Shown one piece after another: positions 8,642-16,427 of a stretch of 64,000 nt of DNA (its first letter is position 1; every line of letters begins with the position of its first letter). The notes under the pieces were generated by a model, which saw only the letters and a list, made by a program, of their open reading frames with translations, did no database searches and had not been told where the DNA came from. Source of the DNA: an uncultured Lachnospiraceae bacterium (GTDB lineage Bacteria; Bacillota; Clostridia; Lachnospirales; Lachnospiraceae); the NCBI GenBank assembly GCA_947243855.1, contig CAMXIK010000004.1, positions 1 through 64,000 on the forward strand. The letters run 5' to 3'. Made by a program: the position numbers and the translations under genes.

Positions 8642-9130
8642 ATGATAGAAGTTACAGAAAAAAAGGATTACAGGCTGGTTACGAATGAAATGCGGCTGGA
8701 ATTTGCGGCGGTGTCGGACAACGAATCTTTTGCGAGAATGGCGGTATCGGCATTTATTGCGCCCCTAAATCCTACGTTGGAGGAACTCTCCGACGTGAAA
8801 ACGGCAGTATCTGAGGCGGTGACAAACGCGATTATACACGGCTACGGAAACAGGGGATGTATCACAGACCGGGTGCAGATGAACTGCGAATTAAAGGGCG
8901 ACATTCTGGAGGTGGAGATCATAGACCGGGGTGTGGGAATCGAAGATGTGGACCGCGCTATGGAACCGCTCTTTACGACAAGGCCGGAGTGGGAGCGTTC
9001 CGGTATGGGGTTTGCTTTCATGGAAGCGTTTATGGACGATCTGGAAGTGGTCTCCGAGCCAGAACAGGGAACCCTTGTGCGGATGTATAAAAAAATCGGT
9101 CTGGGCGGCTGGATCGTCAGCGAGGAATAG
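8642..9130 (+). CDS. spoIIAB: anti-sigma F factor SpoIIAB
   Basis: A 162-residue GHKL-fold serine kinase that holds sigma F inactive and phosphorylates SpoIIAA. The N-box EAVTNAIIHGYGNRG, the G1 box DRGVGIEDVD and the G2 box RSGMGFAFM are all present. The ATG at 8642 is preceded by AGAGGAGGGG. The gene ends 3 bases before sigF, as usual in this operon. Confidence 0.95.
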   Translation: MIEVTEKKDYRLVTNEMRLEFAAVSDNESFARMAVSAFIAPLNPTLEELSDVKTAVSEAVTNAIIHGYGNRGCITDRVQMNCELKGDILEVEIIDRGVGIEDVDRAMEPLFTTRPEWERSGMGFAFMEAFMDDLEVVSEPEQGTLVRMYKKIGLGGWIVSEE

Positions 9131-9133
9131 CCC

Positions 9134-9889
9134 ATGGAGGAAACTGCCGTATTAATTGAACGATCACAGGCGGGAGATAAAGAGGCGAGAGAGGTACTGA
9201 TAGAAGAAAATTTGGGATTGGTGAGACATATTGTCAAGCGTTTTATGGGAAGGGGATATGATGCGGAGGACTTGTTCCAGATCGGATGCATCGGGCTGAT
9301 TAAGGCGATCGACAAGTTTGATCTGCAGTTTGGCGTGCGTTTTTCTACCTATGCGGTGCCTATGATTCAGGGGGAAATCAAACGGTTTTTGCGGGACGAC
9401 GGCATGGTGAAGGTGAGCCGTACGCTAAAGGAAAACGGATGGAAGATCAAGCAGGCCGCCGAAAGGCTTTCGCAGATCTATGGCAGGGAGGCTACCTTGC
9501 AGGAGCTTTCGGCGGAGACGGAACTGGAAATAGAAGACATTGTAATGGCGCTGGATGCCAACGTGGAGGTGGAGTCCATTTATAAGTCGGTTTACCAGTC
9601 CGACGGCAACGAGATTTATCTGGTAGATCAGATTGTGGGGGACGGCGTGGGATGCACCGCCGGGCCAGGCCGCGCGGGGGAGGATGTGGAGAAAGAAAAG
9701 ATATTAAACCATATGCTTCTGGAACAGCTTTTGGAAACACTCTCGGAGACCGAGAGACAACTGATCCAGATGCGTTATTTTCAGGACAAGACCCAAGTGG
9801 AGGTGGCGAAAAGCCTCGGTATCAGTCAGGTGCAGGTGAGCCGGATGGAAAAGCGGATTTTGCTGCGGCTGCGCAGGGAAGTGGGGTGA
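9134..9889 (+). CDS. sigF: sporulation sigma factor SigF
   Basis: A 251-residue sigma-70 family factor that directs early forespore transcription. Region 2 reads AEDLFQIGCIGLIKAIDKFD and RFSTYAVPMIQGEIKRFLRDD. Region 4 ends with the helix-turn-helix SLGISQVQVSRMEKRIL. A Gly-rich stretch (QIVGDGVGCTAGPGRAG) near residues 168-184 lies in the linker between regions 3 and 4 and looks slightly longer than in Bacillus. It starts 3 bases after the spoIIAB stop; GGAGG overlaps its own start region. Confidence 0.95.
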   Translation: MEETAVLIERSQAGDKEAREVLIEENLGLVRHIVKRFMGRGYDAEDLFQIGCIGLIKAIDKFDLQFGVRFSTYAVPMIQGEIKRFLRDDGMVKVSRTLKENGWKIKQAAERLSQIYGREATLQELSAETELEIEDIVMALDANVEVESIYKSVYQSDGNEIYLVDQIVGDGVGCTAGPGRAGEDVEKEKILNHMLLEQLLETLSETERQLIQMRYFQDKTQVEVAKSLGISQVQVSRMEKRILLRLRREVG

Positions 9890-9934
9890 AACGGTAAACG
9901 GATGCCGGCGCCGGGTCAAGAAGTTACGCTGTCA

Positions 9935-11089
9935 TTACCTGTTTTTTTCCTGAAACAAAAAGGCAAGATATAACGTGCAAATTTGGTTCATATCACGAAA
10001 ATTTATCTGTAGAAGCTCCTGTATATGGGCAATACGGTAACAAATGGTGTTATAGTGGATATAAAGGGCGGCTGCGCTTTCTTTCATATTACAGGCGCAT
10101 TGCAGATAAGTTTCTAATGTCTTTTTGAGCTGGCTCCCATGTTCGGCGTCATACTGTTCCAACGGCAGCAGATATTTTTCGCGGCAATAGTAGTGAAACA
10201 GGGAGCCGGATATGTCGGGAAGAATAGAATAGAGGCCCAGCGATTCAAAACGAAGCATTGGGATTTGGATGTTATTATATTCAGCGGCTTTTGCCATTTT
10301 GACAACGCATTCATACTCTGAGGATAATGCGGTAACTGGTAAATCAGGAGTGTAGCAGCATAGCGTGATTCTGGTTTCCCTTGCAAGCTTTTCAAGGGAT
10401 GGCGACGATTGGAACCGTCTTGTGGGAAGATAGGAGAGGATGATAACGATATGGTTTTCATGAATGATATGATGGCAGGTATAGCCATTTTGGTAAAAAA
10501 AGTATTTTAGCGTCTGGTAAATGGCTTCCTTTTCATACATGACGTGGTCTTCATGTTCTACGATCAATAGTAAAGTATAAAGACGATTCACAGGAAAATC
10601 AAAACTGATTTGTTCAGCGTGGGTATAAATTTCCTGTTCGGAAGGGAAATGACCGAGCAGCAGATTTTTAAGAAAAGTGCTCTGTCTTCCTTTTTCATTT
10701 AGCAGGATTTTCTCCATGCATTCTCTGATGACAAGGGAAAAGGCAGTCTGCTCTGGAAGGAGCAGGAGCGGCAGACCGTATTCTTCCGCGCATGCGATAA
10801 TGCCGTCGGGAATCGAATCCAGAAAACGTTTTGGTTTGATACCGAGTGCGGCGACGCCGCGTTCTTTCAGTTTGGGAATCAGTTCTGCAAACTGCAGGGG
10901 TGAATCTTTGTACATATAACCAGTGGTCATTAAAAATTCATTTGCCTGTACCCAGTTTTCGATATCGGGCACTTCCATAACGTTCACGTGATTGATAATA
11001 TTGTCCAGATACGCTTTCCCCGCAAGGACAATAGTTCCCTGCAAAGCATGCAAATTACAGATGTCATAAACACAAAATTGATGCTTCAT
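9935..11089 (-). CDS. PucR-family transcriptional regulator
   Basis: A 384-residue regulator. The N-terminal PucR domain (about residues 10-125, LAGKAYLDNIINHVNVMEVPD and LGIKPKRFLDSIPD) is the family's putative effector-sensing part. The C-terminal PucR helix-turn-helix is at about 325-380 (YLQCACNMKESAAALYIHYN, then ICYRIAHIQELL). Relatives control purine catabolism genes. It is transcribed away from the NCS2 permease gene, and two matching palindromes lie between their starts, so it probably controls both. It converges on sigF with only 45 bases between. Confidence 0.85.
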   Translation of the reverse strand: MKHQFCVYDICNLHALQGTIVLAGKAYLDNIINHVNVMEVPDIENWVQANEFLMTTGYMYKDSPLQFAELIPKLKERGVAALGIKPKRFLDSIPDGIIACAEEYGLPLLLLPEQTAFSLVIRECMEKILLNEKGRQSTFLKNLLLGHFPSEQEIYTHAEQISFDFPVNRLYTLLLIVEHEDHVMYEKEAIYQTLKYFFYQNGYTCHHIIHENHIVIILSYLPTRRFQSSPSLEKLARETRITLCCYTPDLPVTALSSEYECVVKMAKAAEYNNIQIPMLRFESLGLYSILPDISGSLFHYYCREKYLLPLEQYDAEHGSQLKKTLETYLQCACNMKESAAALYIHYNTICYRIAHIQELLQINFRDMNQICTLYLAFLFQEKNR

Positions 11090-11112
11090 AAAAATCGCCT
11101 CCCTTTGTATTA

Positions 11113-11127
11113 TGTGAACAGATCACA
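11113..11127. promoter_or_regulatory. palindromic operator, copy 1
   Basis: TGTGAACAGATCACA is a 15-base imperfect palindrome (TGTGA-N5-TCACA), close to the pucR start. It matches the second copy at 11145-11159 in both arms. The likely binder is the adjacent PucR; the arms also resemble Crp-type half-sites, but the spacer is 5, not 6. Confidence 0.6.
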
Positions 11128-11144
11128 AAAAAGTCAATATATAT

Positions 11145-11159
11145 TGTGAACTATTCACA
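11145..11159. promoter_or_regulatory. palindromic operator, copy 2
   Basis: TGTGAACTATTCACA is a perfect TGTGAA-N3-TTCACA palindrome. Its centre is 32 bases from that of copy 1, about three helical turns, so two dimers would sit on the same face of the DNA. Confidence 0.65.
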
Positions 11160-11177
11160 TTGCAAAAGAGACAAAGT

Positions 11178-11186
11178 TGCTATATG
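11178..11186 (+). promoter_or_regulatory. possible extended -10 of permease operon
   Basis: TGCTATATG resembles an extended -10 (TGn-TATATG). A weak TTGCAA at 11160-11165 lies 15 bases upstream. Operator copy 2 would then overlap or abut the -35 region, a position suited to repression or activation. Confidence 0.4.
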
Positions 11187-11210
11187 GTAAAAACAGAGAT
11201 AAGACAGAGA

Positions 11211-11236
11211 CGTCCGGAAGCGGGCGCCTTTTTTTT
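11211..11236 (+). terminator. terminator-like hairpin in permease leader
   Basis: CGTCCG (11211-11216) and CGGGCG (11221-11226) form a six-pair stem with loop GAAG, followed by CC and eight T residues. It lies about 30 bases upstream of the permease start codon, in the same direction. It may act as an attenuator; I see no recognisable aptamer in the short leader before it. Confidence 0.55.
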
Positions 11237-11264
11237 ACCGGAAAAAGAATGGAGGAGAGGCGTT

Positions 11265-12611
11265 ATGAAGAAAAGAGCGGAAGGAAGTATTTATGAACTG
11301 GATGGTTATGTGCCTTTAAAAAAGGCGGTGCCGATCGGGATGCAGCATGTGCTGACAATGTTTGTAAATAATATCACTCCTATTTTGGTAATCGGGGCAC
11401 TTTGTAATTTAACAATGGGAGAGAAAAGCATGGTGTTACAAAACGCTATGTTTATAGCAGGTATTTTTACGCTGCTGCAATGTTATAAGGTGTGGAAATT
11501 TGGCGCATCCCTCCCGATTGTGATGGGAACGAGCGCGGGTTTTATCGCGACTCTGACGGCGGCGAGCGCATTTGGGTATAACGCTGTGCTCGGGGCCTGT
11601 CTGATTGGCGGTTTGTTTGAAATTGTAGAAGGTTTTTTTGTCAAACCGCTGAAAAAATTTTTCCCGCCGATTGTCACCGGCACGGTTATTATCGCAATCG
11701 GCCTGTCCCTGATGCCAACGGGTATTAAATGGCTTGCGGGAGGCGCGGGGACGGAAGGATACGGCTCTTGGCAGAATCTGCTTGTAGGGTTTACGACCCT
11801 GCTTGTGATCGTTGTTGTAAAACAGTTTACAAAGGGTTTTACGAGTATCATCTCTATTTTGATTGGAATTGCCGTTGGTCTTGTGATGGCAGGATGCCTG
11901 GGAATGTTGGATTTCAGCGGTGTGGCTTCCGCCGCGTGGATCGGCTTTCCGCAGTTTATGCCCTTTCATTTTGAGTTTACCGGAGGGGCCATTGTACCGC
12001 TTATGGTGATGTTTGTGGTGACGGCGGTGGAGACGATTGGCGATACTTCTGCGATTTGTATGGGCGGGCTTGCAAGGGAGGCTACAGACGAGGAGCTGTC
12101 CGGTGCGGTTTTGGCGGATGGCCTTGGAAGTGCGGTTGCAGCATTGTTTGGCGTATTGCCAAACACATCCTTTAGCCAGAACGTGGGACTTGTGTGTATG
12201 ACGAAGGTAGTGAATAGATTTTGCTGTGCATGCGGAGCGGTATTTTTGATATTATGCGGTTTTTGCCCGAAGTTAGGCGCTGTGTTATCCGCTATTCCCA
12301 ATTGTGTTCTGGGCGGCGCTACGATACTGGCGTTTTCCATGATTGCCATCAGTGGTATGCAGATGATTTTTAAACAGGATATGAATGGCAGGAACGGCGT
12401 AATCGTTGCGCTTGCGTTAGGTCTGGGAACAGGCCTTTCGGGTTCGGGCGCATTAGAGCAGTGTCCGTATCTTGTACAATTGATCTTTTCGCAGAGCGGT
12501 ATTGTAGCAGCCTTTATGATTGCCGCAGTTCTAAATATTGTACTGCCAAAGGATTTGGGAATCAAAAAACAGGAATCGTTTAAGAAAGAGGTTCCCTCTT
12601 CGGCAGCGTAA
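11265..12611 (+). CDS. NCS2-family uracil/xanthine permease
   Basis: A 448-residue, roughly 12- to 14-helix nucleobase transporter. Family signs are GMQHVLTMFVNNITPILVIG near the N-terminus, VETIGDTSAICMGG, and the substrate-site motif GVLPNTSFSQNVGLV. ATG 11265 follows GGAGGAGAGG; upstream in-frame codons run through the leader hairpin. It is divergent from pucR and 33 bases upstream of allophanate hydrolase, so uptake of a purine, xanthine or uracil for nitrogen is the likely role. Exact substrate cannot be told by eye. Confidence 0.9.
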   Translation: MKKRAEGSIYELDGYVPLKKAVPIGMQHVLTMFVNNITPILVIGALCNLTMGEKSMVLQNAMFIAGIFTLLQCYKVWKFGASLPIVMGTSAGFIATLTAASAFGYNAVLGACLIGGLFEIVEGFFVKPLKKFFPPIVTGTVIIAIGLSLMPTGIKWLAGGAGTEGYGSWQNLLVGFTTLLVIVVVKQFTKGFTSIISILIGIAVGLVMAGCLGMLDFSGVASAAWIGFPQFMPFHFEFTGGAIVPLMVMFVVTAVETIGDTSAICMGGLAREATDEELSGAVLADGLGSAVAALFGVLPNTSFSQNVGLVCMTKVVNRFCCACGAVFLILCGFCPKLGAVLSAIPNCVLGGATILAFSMIAISGMQMIFKQDMNGRNGVIVALALGLGTGLSGSGALEQCPYLVQLIFSQSGIVAAFMIAAVLNIVLPKDLGIKKQESFKKEVPSSAA

Positions 12612-12644
12612 ACGGTGATGTCGGAATGACAGGAAGGTATCGGT

Positions 12645-14390
12645 ATGGATGAGATGAGACAGATCATAACAATAGACAGGATTCGCGAAGACTACCGTCT
12701 TGGAAACTATTCCGTGAGGGAATTGTGGAGCAGAATCCATAAAAAAGCTATGGAAATGCAAAGTATGAATATTTGGATACATCTTCTTTCGGCGGAGGAA
12801 ATTGAGCCGCATCTTTCTTATATTGAAAGCCATAAGAGGGAAGAACTGCCGTTATGGGGAATCCCTTTTGCCATAAAGGATAATATCGATTTGGCTGGAA
12901 TCCCGACGACTGCGGGATGTAAAGAATTTTCCTATCTTCCGGAAAAAAGCGCTTATGTGGTGGAGCGCCTGCTTCAGGCAGGCGCGCTCCCCATAGGAAA
13001 GACAAATATGGATCAGTTCGCAACGGGCCTTGTGGGAACCCGATCCCCCTATGGAGAAGTACATAACGCGTATCGGGAGGAGTATATCAGCGGAGGCTCC
13101 AGTTCCGGTTCGGCGGCAGCGGTAGCAAAGGGGCTTTCAGCCTTTGCTTTGGGGACGGATACGGCTGGCAGCGGACGGGTTCCGGCCTCTTTGAATCATT
13201 TGGTAGGCTGGAAGCCCTCTCTTGGGGCGTGGAGCAACAGAGGCGTAGTTCCAGCCTGTGAGAGTATTGACTGCGTGAGCGTTTTCACCAATACGGTAGA
13301 CGATGCGGTACTGGTTGACGGGATTGTCCGCGGTTATGATGAAACGTATCGTTATTCTAAAAGGTCTTTGCCTGTGCGGGAAGAAGAAGCGGAAACCATT
13401 TATCTGCCGTCACTGGAACCTGTTTTTTACGGGGATGAGCAGAAACATTACCGGAGGAAATGGGATGAGACGGTCGACTATTTGCAGAAACATTATCCGA
13501 ACATAAAATATCTTGATACGTCGGAGCTTTCCGAAGCGGCGGCGATTCTCTATGACGGCCCATGGGTGGCGGAGCGGTACGCGGGTCTGCGGGAATATCT
13601 GGAACGGCATGGAGATACCTTACTTCCTGTGACAGCTCAAATTATATGCGGGTCTGCAAAAAAAACACTGACGGCGGTTGATTTATTTCAAGCGCTTCAT
13701 AGATTGGCGGAAATCAAACAAAAGATTCATGCCTTGCTGGAAAAGGGAGTGCTGGTATTGCCGACAAATGGAGGGACTTTTACCAGAGCCCAAGTGGATG
13801 CCGACCCGATTGGGACAAACAGTCAGATGGGGCTTTATACCAATCATTGCAATCTGCTTGATTTATGCGCCGTCAACGTGCCGGTAGGATTTGCGGATCA
13901 GAATCTGCCGATGGGAGTCACCTTATTTTCCAAATCGGGAAAAGAAGGGATGCTTGCAAAAGCTGGAAAAGAGATTGCCGTTGGAATGCAAAAATCCTAT
14001 CTGGAAATAGCGGTATGCGGACTGCATATGCGTGGATTTCCTTTAGAGCAGCAACTGCTGTCGCTGGGCGCGTTCTATGAGAGGACGAGTATGACGGAGA
14101 GGAACTACCGGATGTATGAGCTGGCGACAAAGCCTGCGAAGCCGGGACTGGTGAAAAGCGAGAAAGGGGGACAGAGTCAGGAAATAGAAATATGGCGTAT
14201 GCCGGAAGAAAATCTGGGTAAGTTTCTTTCTATGATTCCGTCGCCTCTGGGTCTGGGTAAAATCCACACGATAGAGGGAAAAGAGGTCATCGGTTTTATC
14301 TGTGAAGGGTATGCCGCTGCCGGAGCCAGGGAGATCACCTCATCGGGCGGGTGGAGATACCGCATTAAGCTTTTGAAGGAAGCAAAATAG
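12645..14390 (+). CDS. atzF: allophanate hydrolase (AtzF-type)
   Basis: A 581-residue amidase-signature enzyme that splits allophanate (urea-1-carboxylate) to ammonia and CO2. The catalytic Lys is in PFAIKDNIDLAG (about residue 77). The Ser-rich loop GGSSSGSAAAVA and the nucleophile region GTDTAGSGRVPASLN are intact. The C-terminal allophanate hydrolase domain begins near FPLEQQLLSLGAFYER and ends before the stop. It is a stand-alone enzyme; no urea carboxylase is fused or nearby. It follows the NCS2 permease and probably belongs to the pucR regulon, releasing nitrogen from a purine, pyrimidine or urea-derived compound. A terminator follows. Confidence 0.9.
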   Translation: MDEMRQIITIDRIREDYRLGNYSVRELWSRIHKKAMEMQSMNIWIHLLSAEEIEPHLSYIESHKREELPLWGIPFAIKDNIDLAGIPTTAGCKEFSYLPEKSAYVVERLLQAGALPIGKTNMDQFATGLVGTRSPYGEVHNAYREEYISGGSSSGSAAAVAKGLSAFALGTDTAGSGRVPASLNHLVGWKPSLGAWSNRGVVPACESIDCVSVFTNTVDDAVLVDGIVRGYDETYRYSKRSLPVREEEAETIYLPSLEPVFYGDEQKHYRRKWDETVDYLQKHYPNIKYLDTSELSEAAAILYDGPWVAERYAGLREYLERHGDTLLPVTAQIICGSAKKTLTAVDLFQALHRLAEIKQKIHALLEKGVLVLPTNGGTFTRAQVDADPIGTNSQMGLYTNHCNLLDLCAVNVPVGFADQNLPMGVTLFSKSGKEGMLAKAGKEIAVGMQKSYLEIAVCGLHMRGFPLEQQLLSLGAFYERTSMTERNYRMYELATKPAKPGLVKSEKGGQSQEIEIWRMPEENLGKFLSMIPSPLGLGKIHTIEGKEVIGFICEGYAAAGAREITSSGGWRYRIKLLKEAK

Positions 14391-14400
14391 AAAAAGGGAT

Positions 14401-14430
14401 AAAAAGCCGGTGTGGAACTGGCTTTTTTCT
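14401..14430 (+). terminator. terminator after allophanate hydrolase
   Basis: AAAAAGCCGG (14401-14410) pairs with CTGGCTTTTT (14418-14427), including one G-T pair, and continues into T-rich DNA. Confidence 0.8.
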
Positions 14431-14503
14431 TTCAAATAGAGTATAACATAGTAGGAGTATCTTGATACGATAAAAGGTGTGCTTTTTAGGAGAAAAACAG
14501 ATC

Positions 14504-14998
14504 ATGATTTACAGACTAGCAGAAGAAACAGATATAGATCAAATATGTGCCTTGGTTAAAAATGCAATAAAAACAATGGAGGCTCATCACATATTCCAGT
14601 GGGACGACGTATATCCGACACGGGAGGATTTCCTTGCGGACATTCAGAAACGACAGCTTTTCGTGGGTTTGGCGGACCATGAGATTGCGGTCGTTTATGT
14701 GGTGAACAAAGAGAGCGACGAGCAATATCAAAATGGCGACTGGAACTATCCCGACAGCGAATACCGCGTGATCCACAGATTGTGTGTCAATCCCGCATAT
14801 CAAAACAGGGGGATTGCGAAAAGTACGCTTCTGCACATCGAAAAGGAATTGAGGGAAGCGGGGATTGAGACAATCCGTCTTGACGTATTTAGCTGCAATC
14901 CGTCAGCCCTATCCTTATATCAAAAGAATGGATATCAAAAAACGGGTCATGCCGATTGGCGGAAGGGAAGGTTTTATTTGATGGAAAAATATCTGTAA
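14504..14998 (+). CDS. GNAT-family N-acetyltransferase
   Basis: A 164-residue GNAT-fold protein. Motif A reads HRLCVNPAYQNRGIAKSTLLHIE (acetyl-CoA pyrophosphate loop Q-N-R-G-I-A), followed by RLDVFSCNPSALSLYQKNGYQ, a typical C-terminal signature. ATG 14504 has AGGAG about 11 bases upstream. The acetylated substrate is unknown. It is monocistronic: a terminator lies before it and the pyrE promoter after it. Confidence 0.85.
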   Translation: MIYRLAEETDIDQICALVKNAIKTMEAHHIFQWDDVYPTREDFLADIQKRQLFVGLADHEIAVVYVVNKESDEQYQNGDWNYPDSEYRVIHRLCVNPAYQNRGIAKSTLLHIEKELREAGIETIRLDVFSCNPSALSLYQKNGYQKTGHADWRKGRFYLMEKYL

Positions 14999-15026
14999 CA
15001 GGCGGGGAATCAAAGGGAATTGTGCA

Positions 15027-15055
15027 TTGAAAAGCGCGCCCGGATGTGATACAGT
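15027..15055 (+). promoter_or_regulatory. sigma-A promoter of pyrE
   Basis: TTGAAA (15027-15032) and TACAGT (15050-15055) have exactly 17 bases between them. The start would be near 15062, giving a leader of about 58 bases. I see no PyrR-type attenuator in it. Confidence 0.7.
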
Positions 15056-15119
15056 GAAGACGGGCGTTTTCAGCCCTCGGTTGCAAATAACAGAAACGGA
15101 TAAAAAGAGGGTGGCGGCG

Positions 15120-15797
15120 ATGGAACAGTACAAGCAGGAATTTATTGGCTTCATGGTGGAGAGTCAAGTGTTGAAGTTTGGGGATTTTACATTAAAGAGC
15201 GGTAGGAAATCCCCGTTTTTTATGAATGCAGGGGCTTATGTGACAGGCGCGCAGTTAAAGAAACTGGGCGAATACTATGCGAAAGCAATCCATGACCGCT
15301 ATGGGCTGGACTTTGACGTGTTGTTCGGACCCGCATATAAGGGAATTCCGCTTTCGGTGGCGACGACGATGGCGATCAGCGAGCTATACGGAAAGGAGAT
15401 CCGTTACTGCTCGAACAGAAAAGAAGTGAAAGATCACGGAGATACGGGGATTCTGCTGGGCAGCAAATTGAAAGATGGGGACAGGGTAGTGATCATCGAG
15501 GATGTGACCACTTCCGGTAAGTCCATCGAGGAGACGTTTCCCATTATCAAGGCGCAGGCGGACGTTACGGTCCGCGGGCTTATGGTTTCCTTAAACCGTA
15601 TGGAAAAAGGACTTACGAGCGATAAGAGCGCACTGGAAGAAATCAAAGAGAAGTACGGTTTTGAGACGGGGGCTATCGTGAAGATGGAGGAAGTCGTAGA
15701 GTACCTTTACAAGAAACCTTATCAGGGGACAATCTATATCGACGATGAATTGAAGGGCAGGATAGACGCCTATTATGAGACCTACGGGGCAAAGTAA
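15120..15797 (+). CDS. pyrE: orotate phosphoribosyltransferase
   Basis: A 225-residue type I phosphoribosyltransferase that makes OMP from orotate and PRPP in pyrimidine synthesis. The flexible substrate loop follows YGKEIRYCSNRKEVKDHG, and the PRPP-binding loop VVIIEDVTTSGKSIEE is near residue 123. ATG 15120 is chosen because the product then aligns with family N-termini; the frame upstream overlaps the promoter. pyrE stands apart from other pyr genes here, as is common in this group. Confidence 0.95.
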   Translation: MEQYKQEFIGFMVESQVLKFGDFTLKSGRKSPFFMNAGAYVTGAQLKKLGEYYAKAIHDRYGLDFDVLFGPAYKGIPLSVATTMAISELYGKEIRYCSNRKEVKDHGDTGILLGSKLKDGDRVVIIEDVTTSGKSIEETFPIIKAQADVTVRGLMVSLNRMEKGLTSDKSALEEIKEKYGFETGAIVKMEEVVEYLYKKPYQGTIYIDDELKGRIDAYYETYGAK

Positions 15798-15821
15798 AAG
15801 CAGGAAGGAGCGGATAGGGAT

Positions 15822-15974
15822 ATGGAAGAGAAAACCTACAAGACAATGGGCGGATCGGGTGCGCTCAACATTACGATCGGCGTGGTAGCTTTGGTGGTAG
15901 GCGTAGCCGCAGGCGTACTGCTGATCATCAGCGGCGCGAAACTTCTGGCTGGAAGAAATAAAATCTTATTTTAA
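15822..15974 (+). CDS. 50-residue single-pass membrane protein
   Basis: A short frame with AGGAAGGAG ahead of its ATG, 25 bases after pyrE. The product has a short charged start (MEEKTYKTMGGSG), one membrane helix of about 24 hydrophobic residues (ITIGVVALVVGVAAGVLLII) and a basic end (AGRNK). The good ribosome site, clean helix and a hairpin immediately at the stop codon support it. Function is unknown. Confidence 0.75.
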   Translation: MEEKTYKTMGGSGALNITIGVVALVVGVAAGVLLIISGAKLLAGRNKILF

Positions 15975-16020
15975 GCAGAAAGGGTATTTTCGCCTTGCGC
16001 GGGAATACCCTTTCTGCTTA
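15972..16020 (+). terminator. 17-base perfect hairpin at stop codon of small gene
   Basis: TAAGCAGAAAGGGTATT (15972-15988) and its exact inverse at 16004-16020 enclose a 15-base loop. The stem includes the TAA stop. There is no T-run, so it may be a message-end stabiliser or a bidirectional stop. Confidence 0.65.
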
Positions 16021-16058
16021 TGCGCGCGGTGCGGTGAGCAGAGGTAAGGAGAACAAAG

Positions 16059-16373
16059 ATGAAAAACAATTTCATGTTTACCAATAAAGAACATACCCTG
16101 AAAGGTATTATGGCAACGATTCTCGGCGTGATTTCTCTGGCATCGTTGGCTTATATCACAATAGACAGTTACCAAAGTGCGGGAGAGGTTCCGCTTCAGT
16201 ACGGGGCGGTGGCTTTTCTCACGATGATTTTTGCTTTTGTAGGAATTGTGCTTGGCGTACTTTCAAAATCGGAGCGGGATAAGTTTTATTTTTTCAGCTA
16301 TTTGGGTATTGTATTAAATGTGCTGGTTCTGGCGGCGCTCAGCGTGATTTTATATGCGGGCGCCTACGCGTGA
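16059..16373 (+). CDS. three-helix membrane protein
   Basis: A 104-residue protein with three predicted membrane helices, roughly residues 15-35, 47-68 and 80-101 (GIMATILGVISLASLAYITI, AVAFLTMIFAFVGIVLGVLS, YLGIVLNVLVLAALSVILYA). The start has GAGGTAAGGAG upstream. I recognise no function. It lies between the 50-residue membrane protein and the aminopeptidase. Confidence 0.75.
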   Translation: MKNNFMFTNKEHTLKGIMATILGVISLASLAYITIDSYQSAGEVPLQYGAVAFLTMIFAFVGIVLGVLSKSERDKFYFFSYLGIVLNVLVLAALSVILYAGAYA

Positions 16374-16427
16374 CTTTGTCCGCGGAAAATCCACGCCGTT
16401 TTGGCGGCAGGGGAGGAGTGGGATGAG

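Noticed and set aside
11161..11264. Possible riboswitch before the permease
   Set aside because: Only about 20 bases would lie between the transcription start and the hairpin, and no purine, xanthine or preQ1 aptamer pattern is seen.
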